DNA of 8,416 nt from Pelobacter sp. UBA6812. Lineage in GTDB: Bacteria; Desulfobacterota; Desulfuromonadia; Desulfuromonadales; Syntrophotaleaceae. The translations under genes and the position numbers were made by a program. The DNA lies in the NCBI GenBank assembly GCA_002452265.1, contig DKEW01000002.1, positions 3,129-11,544 on the forward strand, in the 5' to 3' direction. Under the pieces are notes generated by a model that saw only the letters and a program-made list of their open reading frames with translations, had not been told where the DNA came from and made no database searches. Of this stretch, positions 6,239 through 8,416 are shown in pieces; the stretch's first letter is position 1, and each line of letters starts with the position of its first letter.

Positions 6239-6355
6239 ATGGAACGCGGATGATGCGGAAACGGCCGGATAACAATCTGATTAAAACCAAAATCATGGTT
6301 TTCTGGGTTTGATCCGTGTAAATCCGCGCGCATCAGATTTTATCCGCGTCCTATT
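6239..6355. repeat. Decamer-repeat module B, full copy 2
   Basis: Nearly the same as 3335-3449 along both arms. The left arm has GGAACGCGGATGATGCGG; the right arm begins GATCCGTGTAAATCCGCG and ends ATCCGCGTCCTATT. It is followed directly by module C, as the B remnant at 3196-3210 is. Confidence 0.85.
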
Positions 6356-6358
6356 CAA

Positions 6359-6490
6359 AGGTTTTGACCTGGGAAGTCATCTGCGTGCATCCGCCGTTAT
6401 CTGCGTTCGCCATAAGGTTTTAAGGCAAGGGGTCATCGAACGCAGATAACCACGGATAACGGCGGATAAAAACCAAAATAAGGATCTAAG
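6359..6490. repeat. Decamer-repeat module C, longest copy
   Basis: Starts AGGTTTTGACCTGGGAAG and ends GGATCTAAG. Left arm has three decamer units (TCATCTGCG, GCATCCGCC, TTATCTGCG) and right arm three (CGCAGATAAC, CACGGATAAC, GGCGGATAAA). This is the full-length form from which the shorter copy at 3214 differs by whole units. Confidence 0.85.
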
Positions 6491-6492
6491 AG

Positions 6493-6602
6493 CAATAGAA
6501 CGCGGATGACGCGGAAACGGCCGGATAAACATCTGATGTAAATCAAATCAAGATCAAGGGGCATCATCTTTATCTGTGAAAATCCGAGTGAATCTATGGC
6601 TG
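6493..6602. repeat. Hybrid: module B left arm with decayed A right arm
   Basis: 6493-6541 matches the B left arm (AATAGAACGCGGATGACGCG onward, to ACATCTGAT). 6568-6602 resembles the A right arm in altered form (TTTATCTGTGAAAATCCGAG, then AATCTATGGCTG). The two halves come from different modules, which suggests recombination between copies or replacement by decay. Confidence 0.6.
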
Positions 6603-6636
6603 CATGGAGTTTTTTTTGCTAAGGGCATACCAAACC

Positions 6637-6742
6637 ATTTATCCGCAGATTAACGCAGATAAAACCGGATTTAACCCCAGGCTTCGATTTTTGGTTTAAT
6701 CCGCGAAAATCCGTGTGCATCAGATGTTATCCGCGTACCATT
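6637..6742. repeat. Hybrid: A-like left arm with module B right arm
   Basis: The left arm has CGCAGATTAACGCAGATAAA. The right arm (6696-6742) has AATCCGCGAAAATCCGTG, then CATCAGATGTTATCCGCG, and ends in TACCATT. The centre (CTTCGATTTTTGGTTT) matches the centre of the B copy at 3335-3449 (CTTCGATTTGGGTTTT). Confidence 0.65.
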
Positions 6743-6743
6743 A

Positions 6744-6892
6744 AGGTTTTGACCCGGGAAGTTATCTGAGTTCGCCAAAAAGGTTTTGATCCAAGTCAAA
6801 GGCTCGAATTGAACGCAGATAACTACGGATAATGGCCAAATCAAACAAGGAGATCCGTCTTTAATCTGCGAAAATCTGCGTGAATCTGCGGC
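6744..6892. repeat. Module C start fused to module A
   Basis: 6744-6800 follows module C (AGGTTTTGACCCGGGAAG, then GGTTTTGATCCAAGTCAAAG). From 6811 it has the A arms, with right arm 6861-6892 holding three perfect 10-bp-spaced AATCTGCG units. The end lies 56 bases before cysD. Confidence 0.75.
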
Positions 6893-6937
6893 AAAGAGAA
6901 GGATTCTTTGTTTTTAGCAGAACAGGCTTATTCAAAA

Positions 6938-6944
6938 AAGGAAG
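6938..6944 (+). promoter_or_regulatory. Ribosome binding site of cysD
   Basis: AAGGAAG ends 4 bases before the ATG at 6949. It selects this start over the upstream in-frame GTG at 6880, which lies inside a repeat arm. Confidence 0.75.
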
Positions 6945-6948
6945 TAGC

Positions 6949-7854
6949 ATGACAACCACCATGACCCACCTTCGTCAACTCGAGGCGGAAAGTATCCATA
7001 TTATTCGTGAAGTCGCCGCTGAATTCGATAACCCGGTGATGCTCTATTCCATCGGCAAGGACTCCTCCGTCATGCTGCACCTGGCGCGTAAGGCCTTTTA
7101 TCCGGCCCGGCCGCCGTTTCCGCTGATGCACGTCGATACCACCTGGAAATTTCGGGAAATGATCGAATTTCGCGACAACCTCGCAGCGGAATACGGGTTT
7201 GACCTGCTTATCCATACCAACGAAGACGGCGTTAGCGAGGGGGTGTCACCTTTCACCCACGGTTCAGCCTTATATACCGACGTCATGAAGACCGAGGGGC
7301 TCAAACAGGCCCTGGATAAATACAAGTTCGATGCCGCCTTCGGCGGTGCCCGCCGTGACGAGGAAAAGTCCCGTGCCAAGGAGCGCATTTTTTCCTTCCG
7401 TACCGCCACCCATCGCTGGGACCCCAAAAACCAGCGACCGGAACTCTGGAACCTGTACAACGCCAAAGTCAGTCAGGGGGAAAGTATCCGGGCCTTCCCG
7501 CTATCCAACTGGACCGAACTCGATATCTGGCAATACATCTATCTTGAGCAAATCCCCATCGTGCCCCTGTACTACTCCAAGCAGCGCCCCGTGGTCGAGC
7601 GCGACGGGATGTTGATCCTGGTCGACGATGATCGCATGGAACTCAAACCGGGGGAAAAGGTAGAGATCAAATCCGTGCGCTTCCGTACCCTTGGCTGCTA
7701 TCCCCTGACCGCCGCCGTCGAATCGACCGCCGCCACCCTGCCGGAGATTATCCAGGAAATGCTTCTGACCCGCACCTCCGAACGCCAGGGGCGATTGATC
7801 GATCACGATCAGAGCGGAAGCATGGAAAGGAAAAAGCAGGAGGGTTATTTCTGA
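6949..7854 (+). CDS. cysD: Sulfate adenylyltransferase subunit 2 (ATP sulfurylase small subunit)
   Basis: With the GTPase subunit CysN it makes adenosine 5'-phosphosulfate from ATP and sulfate, the first activation step of sulfate assimilation, in the cytoplasm. The 301 residues match the usual CysD length (about 300). Seen directly: the PP-loop ATP-pyrophosphatase motif SIGKDSS at 34-40; HVDTTWKFREM; the block AFGGARRDEEKSRAKERIF from 130; NLYN; FPLSNWTELDIWQYI; RFRTLGCYPLT; the conserved SERQGR; and the ending MERKKQEGYF, typical of the family. The start at 6949 has a good Shine-Dalgarno; the ATG at 6961 is an alternative. CysN normally follows at once, but here a four-helix-bundle gene cassette follows, so cysN is displaced beyond the window or absent. 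The last codons form one arm of a perfect 22-bp inverted repeat. The upstream permease (4200-5978) could supply the sulfate. Confidence 0.96.
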   Translation: MTTTMTHLRQLEAESIHIIREVAAEFDNPVMLYSIGKDSSVMLHLARKAFYPARPPFPLMHVDTTWKFREMIEFRDNLAAEYGFDLLIHTNEDGVSEGVSPFTHGSALYTDVMKTEGLKQALDKYKFDAAFGGARRDEEKSRAKERIFSFRTATHRWDPKNQRPELWNLYNAKVSQGESIRAFPLSNWTELDIWQYIYLEQIPIVPLYYSKQRPVVERDGMLILVDDDRMELKPGEKVEIKSVRFRTLGCYPLTAAVESTAATLPEIIQEMLLTRTSERQGRLIDHDQSGSMERKKQEGYF

Positions 7855-7880
7855 TCTTGATCAGAAATAACCCTCCTGCT
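7835..7880 (+). repeat. Perfect 22-bp inverted repeat across the cysD stop codon
   Basis: Bases 7835-7856 (last cysD codons QEGYF, the stop TGA, and TC) are followed after TT by their exact reverse complement at 7859-7880. All 22 positions pair, and pairing stops on both sides. The left arm includes AGGAGG, a strong Shine-Dalgarno sequence that would have suited an overlapping or adjacent cysN; the right arm has its complement CCTCCT. No T-tract follows, so it is not a typical terminator. The left arm is family-conserved coding sequence, so the right arm is most likely the copy. Confidence 0.95.
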
Positions 7881-7912
7881 GTCAGCTGTCAGCTTCAAGC
7901 TGCAAGTTTGAA
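7878..7912 (+). repeat. 7-bp-period array, outer left
   Basis: Five heptamers in register: GCTGTCA twice, then GCTTCAA, GCTGCAA and GTTTGAA. The core CAGCTT-C-AAGCTG is itself a small palindrome. The array overlaps the last three bases of the cysD inverted copy. Confidence 0.7.
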
Positions 7913-7954
7913 TCAAGGGCGATTATTTGCCTTTCAGAGTAAAAGAAAGAATTT

Positions 7955-7988
7955 AACTGATAGCTGCAAACTGATAACTGATAACTGG
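7955..7988 (+). repeat. 7-bp-period array, inner left
   Basis: Heptamers in register: ACTGATA, GCTGCAA, then ACTGATA twice and a partial ACTGG. It is inverted relative to the closing array at 8374-8416, with which AACTGATAACTGATAACT can pair. It ends shortly before the Shine-Dalgarno of the small gene. Confidence 0.8.
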
Positions 7989-7994
7989 TTTTCC

Positions 7995-8004
7995 AAGGGG
8001 GGAG
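7995..8004 (+). promoter_or_regulatory. Strong ribosome binding site of the four-helix-bundle gene
   Basis: AAGGGGGGAG ends one base before the ATG at 8006, with the effective core (AGGGGG) at a normal distance of about 5 bases. It is much stronger than the site of the GxxExxY gene. Confidence 0.7.
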
Positions 8005-8005
8005 T

Positions 8006-8344
8006 ATGGACTTTGAAAAACTGTCCGTTTGGAAGAGAGCACGCCAGCTGTCTGCGGATATTTATCGGCAGCTATCAGACTTGAGAGATATCGGTTTCAA
8101 GGACCAAATCACCCGTTCCGGTCTTTCGGTACCGAGTAATATCGCCGAGGGTATGGAAAGAATTTCCGGAAAAGAAAAACTTCAGTTTCTCAATATTGCC
8201 AGGGCGTCTTGCGCAGAACTCAGGACTCAAATTATCATCGGAGGCGATATTGACTATATCCCCAAAGAAACTGCACAAGCCTGGTTGTCCGAAACCAGAG
8301 AAATTTCAGCAATGCTTTCCGGACTGATGAAGGCAATTAAGTAA
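8006..8344 (+). CDS. Four-helix bundle protein (23S rRNA intervening-sequence protein family)
   Basis: A 112-residue protein of the four-helix-bundle/S23 family (TIGR02436, Pfam 23S_rRNA_IVP). Seen directly: the opening FEKLSVWKRARQLSADIY, then QITRSGLSVPSNIAEGMER at about 32-50, and a third and fourth helix with FLNIARASCAELRTQI and the ending WLSETREISAMLSGLMKAI. Family members are known from intervening sequences inside 23S rRNA of some bacteria, form oligomers of four-helix bundles, and are distant relatives of the Avd accessory protein of diversity-generating retroelements; their cellular role is not settled. No rRNA or reverse transcriptase is seen here. The start is fixed by the strong Shine-Dalgarno. 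The gene sits directly behind cysD and inside inverted 7-bp-period arrays, which indicates an inserted cassette rather than a cys operon member. Confidence 0.92.
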   Translation: MDFEKLSVWKRARQLSADIYRQLSDLRDIGFKDQITRSGLSVPSNIAEGMERISGKEKLQFLNIARASCAELRTQIIIGGDIDYIPKETAQAWLSETREISAMLSGLMKAIK

Positions 8345-8373
8345 TTTTGGAATCGAGCAGGCAGTAAAGTACA

Positions 8374-8416
8374 AGTTATCAGTTATCAGTTGGCAGTTGG
8401 CAGTTGGCAGTTGGCA
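8374..8416 (-). repeat. 7-bp-period array closing the cassette, incomplete
   Basis: Six perfect heptamers in register: AGTTATC twice, then AGTTGGC four times, reaching the window edge with the next A. The orientation is opposite to the array at 7955-7988. The four identical AGTTGGC copies are the least degenerate tandem tract in the window and may vary in number. Confidence 0.9.

Larger units (their letters stand above)
5979..6948. other. Gene-free 0.97 kb region, decamer-repeat array plus cysD leader
   Basis: No credible gene is seen. The order is: 9-bp units (6050-6076), module A (6121-6212), B (6239-6355), C (6359-6490), B left arm joined to a decayed A right arm (6493-6602), an A-like left arm with a B right arm (6637-6742), C start (6744-6800), and A (6811-6892). 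The last 56 bases before cysD (6893-6948) are non-repeat and hold its ribosome binding site. No promoter could be recognised there. Confidence 0.8.
7878..8416. mobile_element. Four-helix-bundle gene cassette with 7-bp-period ends (runs off window)
   Basis: This block begins directly at the cysD inverted repeat, carries one small gene (8006-8344), and is bounded by heptamer arrays: 7878-7912 and 7955-7988 on the left, 8374-8416 on the right in opposite orientation. The plan parallels the GxxExxY cassette at 1568-2124: outer array, spacer, second array, small gene, closing inverted array. The right end is outside the window and no transposase is present, so mobility is inference. Confidence 0.55.

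Noticed and set aside
6606..6620. Terminator at the run of eight T (6610-6617)
   Set aside because: No stable GC-rich stem directly precedes the run; it lies behind a decayed repeat arm.
6880..6948. Upstream GTG start for cysD
   Set aside because: It lies in the right arm of a decamer repeat; the ATG at 6949 has AAGGAAG before it and gives the usual CysD length.
7835..7880. Intrinsic terminator behind cysD
   Set aside because: The stem is strong but no T-tract follows (GTCAGCTG comes next), and the left arm is coding sequence translated up to the stop.
7857..8084. 75-codon open frame behind cysD
   Set aside because: Its translation is that of the heptamer arrays (SCQLQAAS-type, KLITDNW) and it overlaps the four-helix-bundle gene in another frame. 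It is treated as repeat DNA, not a gene.
8006..8344. Diversity-generating retroelement accessory gene (Avd)
   Set aside because: The fold family is related, but no reverse transcriptase and no template/variable repeat pair occurs in the window; the opening and core motifs fit the IVP-like family better.

Overview
The window looks like chromosome of a Gram-negative bacterium of the Desulfuromonadales/Geobacterales type (old Deltaproteobacteria). That placement is inference: it rests on moderate GC, the style of the house-keeping proteins, and long inter-operon tracts of short-period repeats together with GxxExxY and four-helix-bundle genes, a combination I associate from memory with that group. 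No marker gene in the window proves it.

Layout, all genes on the + strand. (1) 1-205: the right part of a decamer-repeat element, then the leader of ugd. (2) 206-3151: a nucleotide-sugar pair, ugd (UDP-glucose 6-dehydrogenase) and a UDP-glucuronate 4-epimerase. Together they would turn UDP-glucose into UDP-glucuronate and then UDP-galacturonate for surface polysaccharide. The pair is split by a ~0.55 kb cassette (1568-2124) that carries a GxxExxY/PD-(D/E)XK-type small gene and is bounded by inverted 8-bp-period repeats. (3) 3152-4199: about 1 kb without a protein gene, built mostly of inverted 10-bp-period repeats. It also holds a unique island with a clear intrinsic terminator (3836-3861) and a 9-bp-period repeat pair. 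(4) 4200-5978: an SLC13/DASS-type permease with two central RCK-C-like domains, probably a sulfate transporter. (5) 5979-6948: another ~0.95 kb of the same decamer repeats in modular order. (6) 6949-7854: cysD, the small subunit of ATP sulfurylase. (7) 7855-8416: directly behind cysD, where cysN would be expected, lies a second small-gene cassette. It carries a four-helix-bundle (23S rRNA IVP-like) gene flanked by 7-bp-period repeats and runs off the window.

Functionally the genes form two modules: UDP-uronate synthesis, and sulfate uptake plus activation (permease, then CysD making APS with CysN, which is not in the window).

The most unusual aspect is the non-coding part. At least four repeat families, with internal periods of 7, 8, 9 and 10 bp, share one design: arms made of a few degenerate tandem units, usually with the arms inverted around a short centre. 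Two of these families bracket a small protein gene inserted at the junction of what should be a continuous operon. At the second junction the last 22 bp around the cysD stop are followed, after 2 bp, by their perfect inverted copy.
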